Below are positions 16,609-25,692 of a stretch of DNA of 52,907 nucleotides, in pieces (positions within the stretch are counted from its first letter, which is position 1; every line of letters starts with the position of its first letter). A model generated the notes under the pieces. It ran no database searches. It was given only the letters and a program-made list of their open reading frames with translations, and was not told where the DNA came from. The position numbers were made by a program, and so were the translations under genes. The stretch is from Candidatus Ancaeobacter aquaticus (lineage in GTDB: Bacteria > Auribacterota > Ancaeobacteria > Ancaeobacterales > Ancaeobacteraceae). Location of the stretch: positions 1 to 52,907 of the forward strand of contig JAVCCP010000081.1 of assembly GCA_030765405.1 (NCBI GenBank), read 5' to 3'.

Positions 16609-19203
16609 ATGCAATTAGATAAATGTACAATTAAATTACAAGAGGCAATTGTAGCGGCACAAAATTGTGCTCAAAAATATAACAATCAAAATATTGAGCC
16701 GGAACATATTCTTTTATCTCTTATAGAACAGTCTGATGGTATTGCAAGACCGATCTTTGACGCTTTCGGTATTAATCCACAGGTGATTATAGGTAAGGCA
16801 GAAGCTGAAATTGAGCGTATACCAAAAGTATATGGGGTAAACACCGGACAGATATATTTTTCCAAAAAAACAGCTACTCTTTTTCAAAAAGCAGAAAAGG
16901 AAGCAGAGACATTAAAGGATGAATATATCAGTGTTGAGCATGTTTTGTTGGCTTTAACTGAATTAAATAGTGTTCCGTCAGGAGAAATTTTAAAAAGTCT
17001 TGGAGTAACACATGATTCATTATTGAAAGTACTTGAGAAAATACGTGGAGCTCAACGTGTGACAGATCAAAATCCTGAGGATAAATATCAAGCATTAACG
17101 AAATATGGTCGTGATCTTACCGATCTGGCTCGTAAGGAAAAGCTTGATCCAGTTATAGGAAGAGATCGTGAAATCAGACGTGTAATACAGGTCTTATCTC
17201 GAAGAACAAAAAATAATCCTGTTTTAATTGGTGATCCCGGAGTAGGAAAAACAGCGATTGTTGAAGGTATTGCGCAAAGAATCATCTCAGGAGATGTACC
17301 TGACAGTTTGAAAAACAAAAGGCTTATAGCCCTTGATATGGGATCTCTTCTCGCTGGCGCTAAATTTAGAGGTGAATTTGAAGATAGATTAAAAGCAGTA
17401 TTAAAAGAAATTGAAAAAGCTGCAGGGACTGTCATACTTTTTATTGATGAACTGCATACCATAGTAGGCGCGGGGGCGGCGGAAGGTGCCGTTGACGCAG
17501 CGAATATTTTAAAGCCGCAGCTTGCTCGTGGTGAGTTGCGATGCATCGGAGCAACGACACTTGATGAATATCGCAAGTATATTGAAAAAGATGCGGCTCT
17601 GGAAAGACGGTTTCAGCAAGTGTTTATTGGTGAGCCGACACTTGAGGATACGATAGCAATTTTGCGCGGCCTGAAAGAAAAATATGAAGTGCACCACGGA
17701 GTGAAAATTACTGATTCTGCAATTGTTTCTGCGGCGACACTTTCGTCGCGTTATATAACGGAGCGTTTTTTGCCTGATAAGGCAATAGATCTGATAGATG
17801 AAGCAGCATCACGATTGAGAATTGAGATTGATAGTATGCCCGTTGAACTTGATGAAGTATGCAGGCGAATAATGCAGCTTGAGATTGAACGTGAAGCACT
17901 CAAAAAAGAAAAAGATGATGCGAGTAAAGAAAGAGTCAAATCTGTAACAAAAATGATTGCTGATTTAAAGGATAAAGAAAAATCAATGCGTGCGCATTGG
18001 GAAAACGAGAAAACGGTTATTGGCGATATTAGAAATATTAAAGAAGATATTGAAAAAGGTAAAGCTGATGAAGTAAAAGCAGAGCGTGAAGGTGACCTTG
18101 CGCGTGTTGCAGAATTACGGTATGGAACAATCGTTGAGCTACAAAATAAATTGTCTGATACTGAAAAGAAATTAAAAAGACTGCAAAAAGATACAAAAAT
18201 GCTAAAGGAAGAAGTTGATGCAGATGATATAGCAGAGATTATTTCGAGTTGGACAGGGATTCCCGTATCAAATTTGCTTGAAAGCGAAAGAGAAAAGCTT
18301 GTACATATGGAAGAACGTATTGAAAAGCGTGTTATCGGACAGGATGAAGCGGTAAACATTATTTCTAATACAATACGTCGTTCACGTGCAGGGCTGCAAG
18401 ATGTCAAACGACCTCTGGGCTCATTTATTTTTCTTGGGCCAACAGGTGTTGGTAAAACCGAACTTGCTAAATCTTTAGCAGAATTTTTGTTTGACGATGA
18501 AAATGCGCTTGTACGAATTGATATGTCAGAATACATGGAAAGACATTCCGTATCACGCCTCATTGGGGCGCCTCCAGGATATGTAGGGTATGATGAGGGC
18601 GGGCAACTGACAGAAAAGGTGCGCAGGAGGCCTTATGCGGTGATTCTTTTCGATGAAATAGAAAAAGCGCATCAAGACGTCTTTAATGTGATGCTTCAAA
18701 TTCTCGATGAAGGAAGACTTACAGATGGACAAGGCAGAACAGTTGATTTTAGAAATTCTGTACTGATCATGACCTCAAATATAGGGAGTGAGTACATAAT
18801 AGAATATAGTGAAAAGGAATATGAATCGATGCATGAAAAGGTGATGGAATCTATGAAGTTACATTTTCGTCCGGAATTCTTGAATCGTATAGATGAAATG
18901 ATCATATTTCATAAATTAAGCAGGAAAACCATAAGGAAAATTGTTGAAAAAGAGCTACGTATTTTTAGTGATCGATTGAAAGAGCAGAATATTTCTCTCA
19001 AAATTGATGAAAATGCGGAGAATTATCTCGCTCTACATGGCTATGATCCACATTATGGCGCTCGACCACTCAAAAGACTCATTCAAAGATCTATCGTTGA
19101 TCCATTAGCGATGGGGATACTTGACGGCCATTATATTAAAGGGGATACCGTCTCGGTAAATATATCTCCAAAATCTGATGAGATTCAGATAAAGAAGGGG
19201 TAA
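16609..19203 (+). CDS. clpB: ATP-dependent disaggregase ClpB (Hsp104 family)
   Basis: 864 aa. Two N-terminal Clp_N repeats (residues 1-145), AAA-1 with Walker [14 protein letters not shown] (about 206) and Walker [10 protein letters not shown], a long coiled-coil middle domain (about 405-520) characteristic of ClpB rather than ClpA or ClpX, and AAA-2 with [12 protein letters not shown] (about 610) and [11 protein letters not shown]. Lacks an IGF/L ClpP-binding loop, as expected. It rescues aggregated proteins with DnaK. ATG 16609 is preferred over the in-frame GTG at 16597 because AAAGGTGGTGA lies directly upstream of it. Confidence 0.97.
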   Translation: MQLDKCTIKLQEAIVAAQNCAQKYNNQNIEPEHILLSLIEQSDGIARPIFDAFGINPQVIIGKAEAEIERIPKVYGVNTGQIYFSKKTATLFQKAEKEAETLKDEYISVEHVLLALTELNSVPSGEILKSLGVTHDSLLKVLEKIRGAQRVTDQNPEDKYQALTKYGRDLTDLARKEKLDPVIGRDREIRRVIQVLSRRTKNNPVLIGDPGVGKTAIVEGIAQRIISGDVPDSLKNKRLIALDMGSLLAGAKFRGEFEDRLKAVLKEIEKAAGTVILFIDELHTIVGAGAAEGAVDAANILKPQLARGELRCIGATTLDEYRKYIEKDAALERRFQQVFIGEPTLEDTIAILRGLKEKYEVHHGVKITDSAIVSAATLSSRYITERFLPDKAIDLIDEAASRLRIEIDSMPVELDEVCRRIMQLEIEREALKKEKDDASKERVKSVTKMIADLKDKEKSMRAHWENEKTVIGDIRNIKEDIEKGKADEVKAEREGDLARVAELRYGTIVELQNKLSDTEKKLKRLQKDTKMLKEEVDADDIAEIISSWTGIPVSNLLESEREKLVHMEERIEKRVIGQDEAVNIISNTIRRSRAGLQDVKRPLGSFIFLGPTGVGKTELAKSLAEFLFDDENALVRIDMSEYMERHSVSRLIGAPPGYVGYDEGGQLTEKVRRRPYAVILFDEIEKAHQDVFNVMLQILDEGRLTDGQGRTVDFRNSVLIMTSNIGSEYIIEYSEKEYESMHEKVMESMKLHFRPEFLNRIDEMIIFHKLSRKTIRKIVEKELRIFSDRLKEQNISLKIDENAENYLALHGYDPHYGARPLKRLIQRSIVDPLAMGILDGHYIKGDTVSVNISPKSDEIQIKKG

Positions 19204-19270
19204 AATAGCCTCTATAATAACCGATTAAACACGCGGCAAATACGCAGGAAAACGAAACGGGTACGAACAG

Positions 19271-19314
19271 AAGGAGATAAAGGGAGTCTATACAGATCAT
19301 TTTCCTATCTCCTT
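19271..19314. repeat. Inverted repeat after clpB
   Basis: AAGGAGATA (19271-19279) is exactly matched by TATCTCCTT (19306-19314). No T-run follows, so it is at best a weak terminator; it may mark the clpB mRNA 3' end. Confidence 0.4.
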
Positions 19315-19427
19315 AATACATAGTATATTACATCATTACTTGTTATACAACAACTATTTAGGACTGTCTGGTTGTTCCCCGATGTTTCCCGTTGTTTTGG
19401 TGTTGCGTGGGCACACTTTGGGCACAC

Positions 19428-19459
19428 AAAAGGCCTCGATATTTCTACCAAGGCCCTTT
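19428..19459. terminator. Probable bidirectional terminator between clpB and the PEP-CTERM gene
   Basis: Stem AAAAGGCCT (19428-19436) pairs with AGGCCCTTT (19451-19459) around a 14-nt loop. On the plus strand a T-rich tract follows (TATATATCTTTTT); on the minus strand the arm ends in TTTT. The two genes are convergent, so one hairpin could serve both. Confidence 0.55.
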
Positions 19460-19478
19460 ATATATCTTTTTATCTTCT

Positions 19479-19509
19479 GCTTACAGCTTACGCCTTACGG
19501 CTTATAGCT
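19479..19509. repeat. Dispersed repeat, copy E, overlapping the PEP-CTERM gene end
   Basis: GCTTACAGCTTACGCCTTAC... belongs to the same family as copies A-D. Read on the minus strand it supplies the last codons and the stop of the PEP-CTERM gene. Confidence 0.65.
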
Positions 19510-20225
19510 CTTCTTCTCATCCACCCGACAATCAATCCAAAAAGCCCTATCCCAAATAGGGCGTATGTTGACGGTTCAGGAACACCTGTGATATTAATAT
19601 CATCTATCTGGGTCACTCCACCATTAGTATTTATAGCAAAACCAAGGTCTATAAAATTATTAACATCGTTAGCAAATTGGCATGCTACTACGCCTGTGCC
19701 TGCATTTGCACCATATGTATCACCATTAAAATCAACATTAGTTATAGTAATAGTATAAGCTGTACTAACACTTACAGTTCTTATTTGATTATTACTGACA
19801 AAATCACGTATTTCCAGGGTTCCACCATCATCATAAAAACCAAGTCTTATAGCTTTACCATCACCATCAGACCAAATCGTAAATTCACCGGCAGCTGCAT
19901 CAGTAGATGGTGCAGTCTCAAGCCTAAGAACAAAAGTAAAAGTTGTAATGTCATTCAGCGCTTGGCTGAATTTCCTATAAATAACACTATCATCACCACT
20001 AGCAAACTGTCCGTATTGCTGACCTGTTTCATCCACGCAATCCCAAGAGGCATTCCCGCCCATTCCATTTTGCCAAGCACCATTCCAATTCGAACCTCCG
20101 CCGCTTTGAACAATTAAATCACCTGTGTCATAATCCTCAAAATCATCTGTAATAGTCACTCCATAAACAACCGAACTAACGCTAAAAGCAATAAATACGC
20201 ATAGCACAAAAATGATCTTTTTCAT
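19488..20225 (-). CDS. PEP-CTERM sorting-domain protein
   Basis: 245 aa. Signal peptide MKKIIFVLCVFIAFSVSSVVYG, then a beta-rich, Gly/Asp/Asn-rich domain (residues about 23-215) resembling lectin/laminin-G-like folds, and a C-terminal PEP-CTERM signal: VPEPSTYALFGIGLFGLIVG followed by the basic tail WMRRRAISRKA. Such proteins are anchored or released at the outer surface by exosortase, often with EPS. AAAGGAG precedes the ATG and a promoter lies at 20270-20298. No intact exosortase is in this window, only a remnant at 38215-38379, so processing would need an exosortase elsewhere. Confidence 0.92.
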   Translation of the reverse strand: MKKIIFVLCVFIAFSVSSVVYGVTITDDFEDYDTGDLIVQSGGGSNWNGAWQNGMGGNASWDCVDETGQQYGQFASGDDSVIYRKFSQALNDITTFTFVLRLETAPSTDAAAGEFTIWSDGDGKAIRLGFYDDGGTLEIRDFVSNNQIRTVSVSTAYTITITNVDFNGDTYGANAGTGVVACQFANDVNNFIDLGFAINTNGGVTQIDDINITGVPEPSTYALFGIGLFGLIVGWMRRRAISRKA

Positions 20226-20269
20226 TTAATCTCCTTTTAATTATTAAAGGATTTTAATTTTATGAAACC

Positions 20270-20298
20270 AGATTACTGCAGATACCTATTTTTGTCAA
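20270..20298 (-). promoter_or_regulatory. Sigma70 promoter of the PEP-CTERM gene
   Basis: On the minus strand: TTGACA (20298-20293), 17-nt spacer, TAATCT (20275-20270), about 45 nt before the ATG. A sigma54 site, known upstream of many PEP-CTERM genes in other bacteria, is not seen. Confidence 0.7.
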
Positions 20299-20445
20299 TA
20301 AAAACTGGGTGAACAAGTAATTGCAGATATAACACATGAAAATTAATGCAAAAAGGGCCTATTTTGGGCACACATTCATTTTGATAATTTATGTGCAGTT
20401 GTAACTTATTGCAATAGAATGGCTTATTAGTAGAGAAAAAACGTG

Positions 20446-20775
20446 GCAGAGAGAGGGGGGAGGGTAATACACCAGTCGCAAGGCAGAGCCTCACATAATG
20501 CCAATCCGGAAGAGGTCAAGAAAAAGGTGAGGAAGATATATCGAGAGAAGTACTGGGATTTATAGATGATGCAACCGGCAGAGTATATGGCAAGTTTTAT
20601 GAGTATGAAGGGACGATCCCGGCAATGGATCTTGATAGGTATTTATGCATCAAAACACAGCGTACAATTCGTAATGACTATTTATAACAGTAAGCTATAT
20701 CAGATAACAAGTGTGACAAAAGCTAAGAAAATAACGGTAGAAGAGGTATATTCCACCAATGAGTCACCCATATAA
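20446..20775 (+). pseudogene. Decayed integrase-core (ISNCY/IS481-like) transposase
   Basis: Three fragments of one transposase lie in three different frames. Frame 1 to the stop at 20565 has an N-terminal helix-turn-helix tail, NPEEVKKKVRKIYREKYWD. Frame 2 (20553-20687) has the catalytic-core signature FIDDATGRVYGKFYEYEG and then CIKTQRTIRND. Frame 3, to 20775, has the C-terminal segment SKLYQITSVTKAKKITVEE. Large internal deletions join these pieces, so it cannot be functional. Sequence AAACCGGACATTTTAACTTT (from about 20839) is probably the right-hand IS end. Confidence 0.8.
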
Positions 20776-20885
20776 AAAGAGAATGCATGATAAAAGGTAC
20801 CAAAGAAAAGGGAAAGGACAGTTGCAGCTAGTTAATTAAAAACCGGACATTTTAACTTTGGGTTGACACAACTTTTCACCGACCC

Positions 20886-20914
20886 TTGACAAAACAACTT
20901 TTATAGTGTATATT
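20886..20914 (+). promoter_or_regulatory. Consensus sigma70 promoter for the HEAT/HExxH protein
   Basis: TTGACA (20886-20891), 17-nt spacer, TATATT (20909-20914). A second TTGACA lies 24 nt upstream (20862-20867). The site sits immediately outside the transposase remnant, so the insertion may have shaped the promoter region. Confidence 0.75.
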
Positions 20915-20992
20915 ACAGTAAATACGTGAGTTACACGGAAATGCAACAAGATATGCCTTTTTAAATTCTTGTTTTGAAGGGTGGGTATAATT

Positions 20993-23900
20993 GTGAACAA
21001 TTACACGAAGAAAAAACGTCATAATTTTTTGGGTAAGGTTGTTATATGTCTGGTAGCAGCCTCTTTCCTTTGCCAAAACATTGTTTTTGCAACACCCAAT
21101 CAATTAATTAATTCTACCAGAAATGAGATTACTAAAAGAACACTTCAACCACCATCTAAGATTGATGAAAAAGAAGAGCAGGAATTATTTCTAAATTTAG
21201 CAAAAATGACCGAGCTATTAAAAACTATATCTCATCTTCTTCTCTCGGCCTATACTAAAGCCATAGAGACAGATGAAATTAGTGATGAGGATCTTGATAA
21301 AGTTGATAAAGCAGTTGCCGACAGCGAATTTGAGATAAAAGTACTCCTTAATAGATCAGTTGCTTTAGAAGATTTTAATACTCGAGAAAAATCAGATTTC
21401 ATAGCAGTTCCATTAAAAATTAAAGGTAAACATTATGTACTTATTATTAGATTGGACATTTCTAATATTACTGAAAATTGGGAAAAGTTTGAAAAAGAAA
21501 CTAAAGTAGCTCTTAAAGAAGTAATAGAGCTTGCTATTGATGAAAGAAAATACCTGGTTAGTCTACATAGCGTAGATGAGGGGGAAGATTTATTAGCCCT
21601 AGGTAACTTATGGAGGAAAAGCGTAAATGCTGATCCGGTGACAGCTAAGATTTTAGAAGAAGCGAAGAGGGAGTTGGTAAAATCTGGAAAAGGGTGCATT
21701 ATTAAACGAGATGGATTTAAATCCATCTCAATATTTCTGGTAATGTTGCTGGCTCTTGGGGGGATTGTTTCGTCTGTTGTGGCAATGCCTGACAGTATAG
21801 ATATTGGTCCGCCTATAGATGCAGAGGTGGCTTCTATCGGAGTCTTGGCGGATGTGCAACAAAGTAAAACACCTGTTATGGTGGAAAATATCTTATTAAA
21901 TATAGCTATGGAAGGTCCTATTCAAGCCCTAAATAATAAAAATGAGTACGTTCATCATATCACTGTAGCAGGCATAGTTAAAATTGGGACATCTGCAACC
22001 GAGCCAATGATTGATGTTTTGAGTAATAGCAATGGAACTAGAAGTCCATTTCAACGCGAATCTGCAGCAGAAATATTAGGTAAGCTCAAAGATAGAAGAG
22101 CCGTTAAACCCCTTATTGATATTGCAAAAGATCCTGCTGAAGACGAGTATTTTCGCATAACTGTAGTAGAAGCATTGGGTGAGCTCGGAGATCAAAGAGC
22201 AATAAAATCTCTCAGTGATATCGTGAATTCTGACGAAAACCTAAATATGCGCGAATTTGCTATAGAAGCATTAGGTAAAATAGGAGATAAAAGTGTAGTT
22301 AAGCTTTTATTTGACGCCTTGGAGAAGGATGAACAAAAAGACACTCTCGAAGCTACAGCAGCCGCACTTGGTGAACTCAAAGCTCAAAATGCTGCAAAGC
22401 CTCTTCTCAAATACTTATATGACGAAGATGGCGCTGTCTGGGGCGTTATAGTGAGAGCGTTGGGAGATATAGGAAACAGAAATGAAGAAATTATAGCCGC
22501 TATTACCAAAGTCCTGAAAAATGATGAAGAGGAGGAATATGTTCTCAATGATGCGGCAATGGCATTAGTCAAACTAGGAGTAAAAACTGAAAAGGCTAAA
22601 ACTCTCATCCTGAGAATTGCAAGCAATGTAGAAGAAGAATATGATGATGATATCCGCATCACTTCAATAGCATTATTAGGTAAAATAGTAGACGCAGATG
22701 TAACTAAGTCCCTTACTGATATCTTAAATAATCCTAATGAATCCCAAGCTGTCCGCGAGGCTGCTCAGAAGACATTGGGTAATGACATGGAAACACTTGA
22801 AAGGGCAATTAGCGCGCGCGGTCTCACTAGTAGAAACCTGGTACTTGCAGGTATGGAAGAGGCAGAACCGAAAGAGGATATTATAGCTAAAATGGAATCT
22901 GGATATTTACAAAAAGATTGTGGGGCTAAAGAAATTAAAGGATTTAGACTTCAAAGCAAAAAAGGTCATATAATAGCCGATAGCTCAGTAATAGTAGATC
23001 CTAAATTAGTATTAGGAATAGAGCATGTTGATAAATCGGTTAGAGATTTGCTTACCCCGAAGGTGATAAAAGAATTTATTAATGTTAACAAACTTCCCGA
23101 TGGTATGACTGTAGGTAAGATTATAAGCGAGATAAAAGCTATATTAGCCGGTGCGAATGTAAAGACGGATGAGGGAGATAGGCCGCTTGCAATACGGTAT
23201 TTAAAAGGTTATACGGTAGGGAAAAAGGTCATTTCTCATGCGGGAGTTAAGTATGGATGTGTATACCTTCCTAGTGATATGGTAAGGAACTCAAATCCAA
23301 AAATAGTGGCAAGAATAGAACTGCATGAATTACTGCATCATATTCTTGATGATCCAAATCACGTGATAATAAAAGGGGAGATGAAGAGTGAACGCGACGC
23401 GGTTTTATCAGATATTGTTACGTTAAGTAAAGAGGCCCAAGAGATAAGAGAAGAAATAGCGAATATAAAAGCGTTGAGAGATTTTGAAGCAAAGGAAAAG
23501 GGTTTCGTAACAATTAATAAGACAATTACGGATATGAGAGAAGCGACAAAGGCCCAGAATCCATCAATGATATGCGTGACAGTAGATCCGGATAATATGA
23601 TAGGTTGTGAAGATGAGATAAAGGCAATTAGTGCAAAGAAAAGGAATGCAAAGGTTATGCTGGTGGGTAAGAAAGGCTATGTGTGGACAGAAGATCAGCG
23701 CAATAAGCTCATGGGAAAATTCACTGATATACTAGTAGGATATATTACAGAGGAAGAATTAACAGAGATGAAGAAGATGCCTGAAATAGGGACATATGGA
23801 AAGGCATTGGTAGCATACGCAAATAAAAAGGTTTATAATGGGAATCCTGTATTTAAAGAGGTAGATTTAGCGTTTATAGATTCTGTATATGAGCAGAATC

Positions 23901-24286
23901 AATTAAAAGAAGTAATAGCGGGCATAAAAAATGTCATACCTGTAATAAAGGCAAAGATAAAGACCATAAAAGGGAAAGAAGATGTAGAAGGTAATCAGGC
24001 ATATAGAGATATAGGCACGTTAATAGATGTGGCGGAACTAGCGATAATGGCGCACAGGATAGCGGTAGAAAATGGATTAGACTTTAGCTCGATAACATTT
24101 GAGCAGTTAGCCAAAGGGCTAGGCGGTGATCTAGCAACTGAATTTCTTTCTGCCTTAGAAACATTGGGCATAAAGCCAACGGATAATGTTGCTGTAGGAT
24201 TGATTTCTGTTCCGCCGATAGAGACAATGCCGAAGGGATTGCAACAAAATGTTAATTCTTTGAGGGTGATGTTAATAGCTGCATAA
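20993..24286 (+). CDS. Large exported HEAT-repeat protein with a C-terminal HExxH motif
   Basis: 1097 aa from the GTG at 20993, preferred over the GTG at 20981 because AGGGTGG lies at the right spacing. Signal peptide residues 1-33 (VVICLVAASFLCQNIVFA). A second hydrophobic stretch at about 243-266 is a likely membrane span. About ten HEAT/PBS-lyase-like repeats fill 300-600 (units such as AVKPLIDIAKD...ALGELGDQRAIKSL). Beyond 650, His778-Glu-Leu-Leu-His782 is an HExxH zinc-metallopeptidase signature; the third ligand is uncertain. The last 300 residues are unrecognised. Possibly an envelope protein with peptidase activity on bound partners; this is inference. Confidence 0.75.
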   Translation: MNNYTKKKRHNFLGKVVICLVAASFLCQNIVFATPNQLINSTRNEITKRTLQPPSKIDEKEEQELFLNLAKMTELLKTISHLLLSAYTKAIETDEISDEDLDKVDKAVADSEFEIKVLLNRSVALEDFNTREKSDFIAVPLKIKGKHYVLIIRLDISNITENWEKFEKETKVALKEVIELAIDERKYLVSLHSVDEGEDLLALGNLWRKSVNADPVTAKILEEAKRELVKSGKGCIIKRDGFKSISIFLVMLLALGGIVSSVVAMPDSIDIGPPIDAEVASIGVLADVQQSKTPVMVENILLNIAMEGPIQALNNKNEYVHHITVAGIVKIGTSATEPMIDVLSNSNGTRSPFQRESAAEILGKLKDRRAVKPLIDIAKDPAEDEYFRITVVEALGELGDQRAIKSLSDIVNSDENLNMREFAIEALGKIGDKSVVKLLFDALEKDEQKDTLEATAAALGELKAQNAAKPLLKYLYDEDGAVWGVIVRALGDIGNRNEEIIAAITKVLKNDEEEEYVLNDAAMALVKLGVKTEKAKTLILRIASNVEEEYDDDIRITSIALLGKIVDADVTKSLTDILNNPNESQAVREAAQKTLGNDMETLERAISARGLTSRNLVLAGMEEAEPKEDIIAKMESGYLQKDCGAKEIKGFRLQSKKGHIIADSSVIVDPKLVLGIEHVDKSVRDLLTPKVIKEFINVNKLPDGMTVGKIISEIKAILAGANVKTDEGDRPLAIRYLKGYTVGKKVISHAGVKYGCVYLPSDMVRNSNPKIVARIELHELLHHILDDPNHVIIKGEMKSERDAVLSDIVTLSKEAQEIREEIANIKALRDFEAKEKGFVTINKTITDMREATKAQNPSMICVTVDPDNMIGCEDEIKAISAKKRNAKVMLVGKKGYVWTEDQRNKLMGKFTDILVGYITEEELTEMKKMPEIGTYGKALVAYANKKVYNGNPVFKEVDLAFIDSVYEQNQLKEVIAGIKNVIPVIKAKIKTIKGKEDVEGNQAYRDIGTLIDVAELAIMAHRIAVENGLDFSSITFEQLAKGLGGDLATEFLSALETLGIKPTDNVAVGLISVPPIETMPKGLQQNVNSLRVMLIAA

Positions 24287-24338
24287 TTCGTTTCAAGAAT
24301 GATGACATTATCCTAGAACACCCAATAATTAATTTAAT

Positions 24339-24373
24339 AAAAATGACTGCTCTATTTCGGCGCAGTCATTTTT
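24339..24373. terminator. Strong rho-independent terminator
   Basis: A perfect 12-bp stem, AAAAATGACTGC (24339-24350) with GCAGTCATTTTT (24362-24373), around an 11-nt loop. It ends the HEAT/HExxH transcript. Confidence 0.9.
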
Positions 24374-24903
24374 ATTGGTAGGGAAGACATGAAAAACTTA
24401 AAATTCAAAAGTAAAAAGTAAAAAATTGAGAAACCGGTAAAATGAATGATTTTTTCATGTCTGATTTAGCAAAAATGTGTCTCTGCGAAAAATCCAAAAA
24501 GCGATTTATTATCGTATCTCGTATACTTATAGAATAAAAAAATATAATTTTAAGATTTATGTGAATAACAAATCATATATTAACAATGAATTCATAAATC
24601 CATTCAAATTTGTAAAAACATCCAAATTCCTTCTAATCCCGCTAAAATAGTATTCCAAATTAACACTTAATAATGTGTGTAATAAATAGGCATTACATAT
24701 CCCAATAGATAACTATTCTTGTTAAAGAAAATGGTTTATAGGGCATTCTAGAGGCCAAATATTTAAGTAATCGGGGAAGCAGTCTTTACAGTTTTAAAAC
24801 AGTATTTTGTCTATTTCAAATAGTAGATATCTCAAATATTTCTAATGAATTTAATTTCCATAATCATATAGATCTATAGTAGGGAGTAAAAGAAGCTCAA
24901 TAC

Positions 24904-24939
24904 AAGTTATTACCACAACTTATCCACAAGTTATTCATA
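24904..24939 (+). repeat. Three tandem DnaA-box-like repeats
   Basis: CAAGTTATTACCA, CAACTTATCCA and CAAGTTATTCA follow one another. The middle unit contains TTATCCACA (24920-24928), the exact high-affinity DnaA box; the third (TTATTCATA, 24931-24939) has two mismatches. dnaA and dnaN are not in the window. Confidence 0.45.
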
Positions 24940-25115
24940 TGCAATCATAAGATACGTAAACACAGTAGGATAGAAATCTAATTGCCGCATTGCGTACTTG
25001 ACATAAGATGTATTATACGACGTTGAGAATTAGAGAAAGATGTGTATTGTGGGGATAAAATTCTTGCTGCAAAAATTAGTTCTCAGGATTTGAGCTCTAC
25101 TGATTCATATTTTTC

Positions 25116-25144
25116 TTGTTATTCATAGACTTGCCTTCTATAAT
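25116..25144 (+). promoter_or_regulatory. Sigma70 promoter giving a leaderless pseudopilin mRNA
   Basis: TTGTTA (25116-25121), 17-nt spacer, TATAAT (25139-25144). The ATG at 25151 starts 6 nt after the -10 box, so transcription should begin at or next to the start codon. No Shine-Dalgarno sequence exists. Confidence 0.75.
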
Positions 25145-25150
25145 TGCTTT

Positions 25151-25684
25151 ATGAAATCTACTAACAAAGCTTTTACACTCGTAGAATTAATGATAGTCCT
25201 ATCTATTATTGTTATATTATTTGCCCTGCTATTGCCTGGTCTTAAGAAATCTATGGATAAAGCTAAGCAATTAAAATGTCAGTCTCAGCTTAAGAATCTA
25301 TACACTGCTGTTGAGATTTATGCGCAAGAATATGATGGTATATACCCCTATATTGATAACAATCAGCCTGATAATGCGTATGTAGGTATTAGGCATGCAT
25401 TAGGTTTTTTTATTGATACTAATAATGACGATATTTTTAAATGCACAAATGGCTCATCAAAAACAGCACTCGATTCATATTATTATTATAACAGTCTCTT
25501 TAATGATGATCATCCCACTAATGCAGATATGGTTGCTCAAGAAACGAATACTCCCCCATCAAAAGTTTATATCTTTAGCTGTCGAAGTGGGTTTAAGGAC
25601 GGTTCTGCCCTAGAATACTATCCGCATTCCCATGGCGTAAATGTACTGTATACTGATGGTCATGTAACGTGGGAAAGGCAATAA
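25151..25684 (+). CDS. Type II secretion/type IV pilin-like protein with H-X9-DG motif
   Basis: 177 aa. Class III prepilin signal KAFTLVELMIVLSIIVILFA: cleavage between Ala7 or Ala8 and Phe, with Glu5 of the mature protein conserved and Ala instead of the usual Gly before the cut. The C-terminus carries the HSHGVNVLYTDGHVTW box (H-X9-DG), typical of DUF1559-like pseudopilins that are abundant in Planctomycetes, Lentisphaerae and Omnitrophota. Stands alone without pilus assembly genes and converges on the methyltransferase gene 8 nt away. Membrane-bound or exported; precise role unknown. Confidence 0.88.
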   Translation: MKSTNKAFTLVELMIVLSIIVILFALLLPGLKKSMDKAKQLKCQSQLKNLYTAVEIYAQEYDGIYPYIDNNQPDNAYVGIRHALGFFIDTNNDDIFKCTNGSSKTALDSYYYYNSLFNDDHPTNADMVAQETNTPPSKVYIFSCRSGFKDGSALEYYPHSHGVNVLYTDGHVTWERQ

Positions 25685-25692
25685 AATAACAT

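Larger units (their letters stand above)
24287..25150. other. Gene-free AT-rich intergenic region
   Basis: 864 bp without a credible gene on either strand. It holds a terminator at its left end, an inverted TATCGTATCTCGTAT repeat fragment near 24513, a cluster of DnaA-box-like repeats (24904-24939) and a promoter for the pseudopilin at its right end. The rest shows nothing but AT-rich sequence. Confidence 0.7.

Noticed and set aside
17751-18563. 270-aa Ser-rich minus-strand ORF inside clpB
   Set aside because: Antisense shadow of the ClpB coiled coil; low-complexity composition without any domain.
20340-20372. AGGCCC-TTTTTGCA on the minus strand as a sigma54 promoter for the PEP-CTERM gene
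   Set aside because: Spacing between GG and GC is 8 instead of 10, and a good sigma70 promoter lies closer to the gene.
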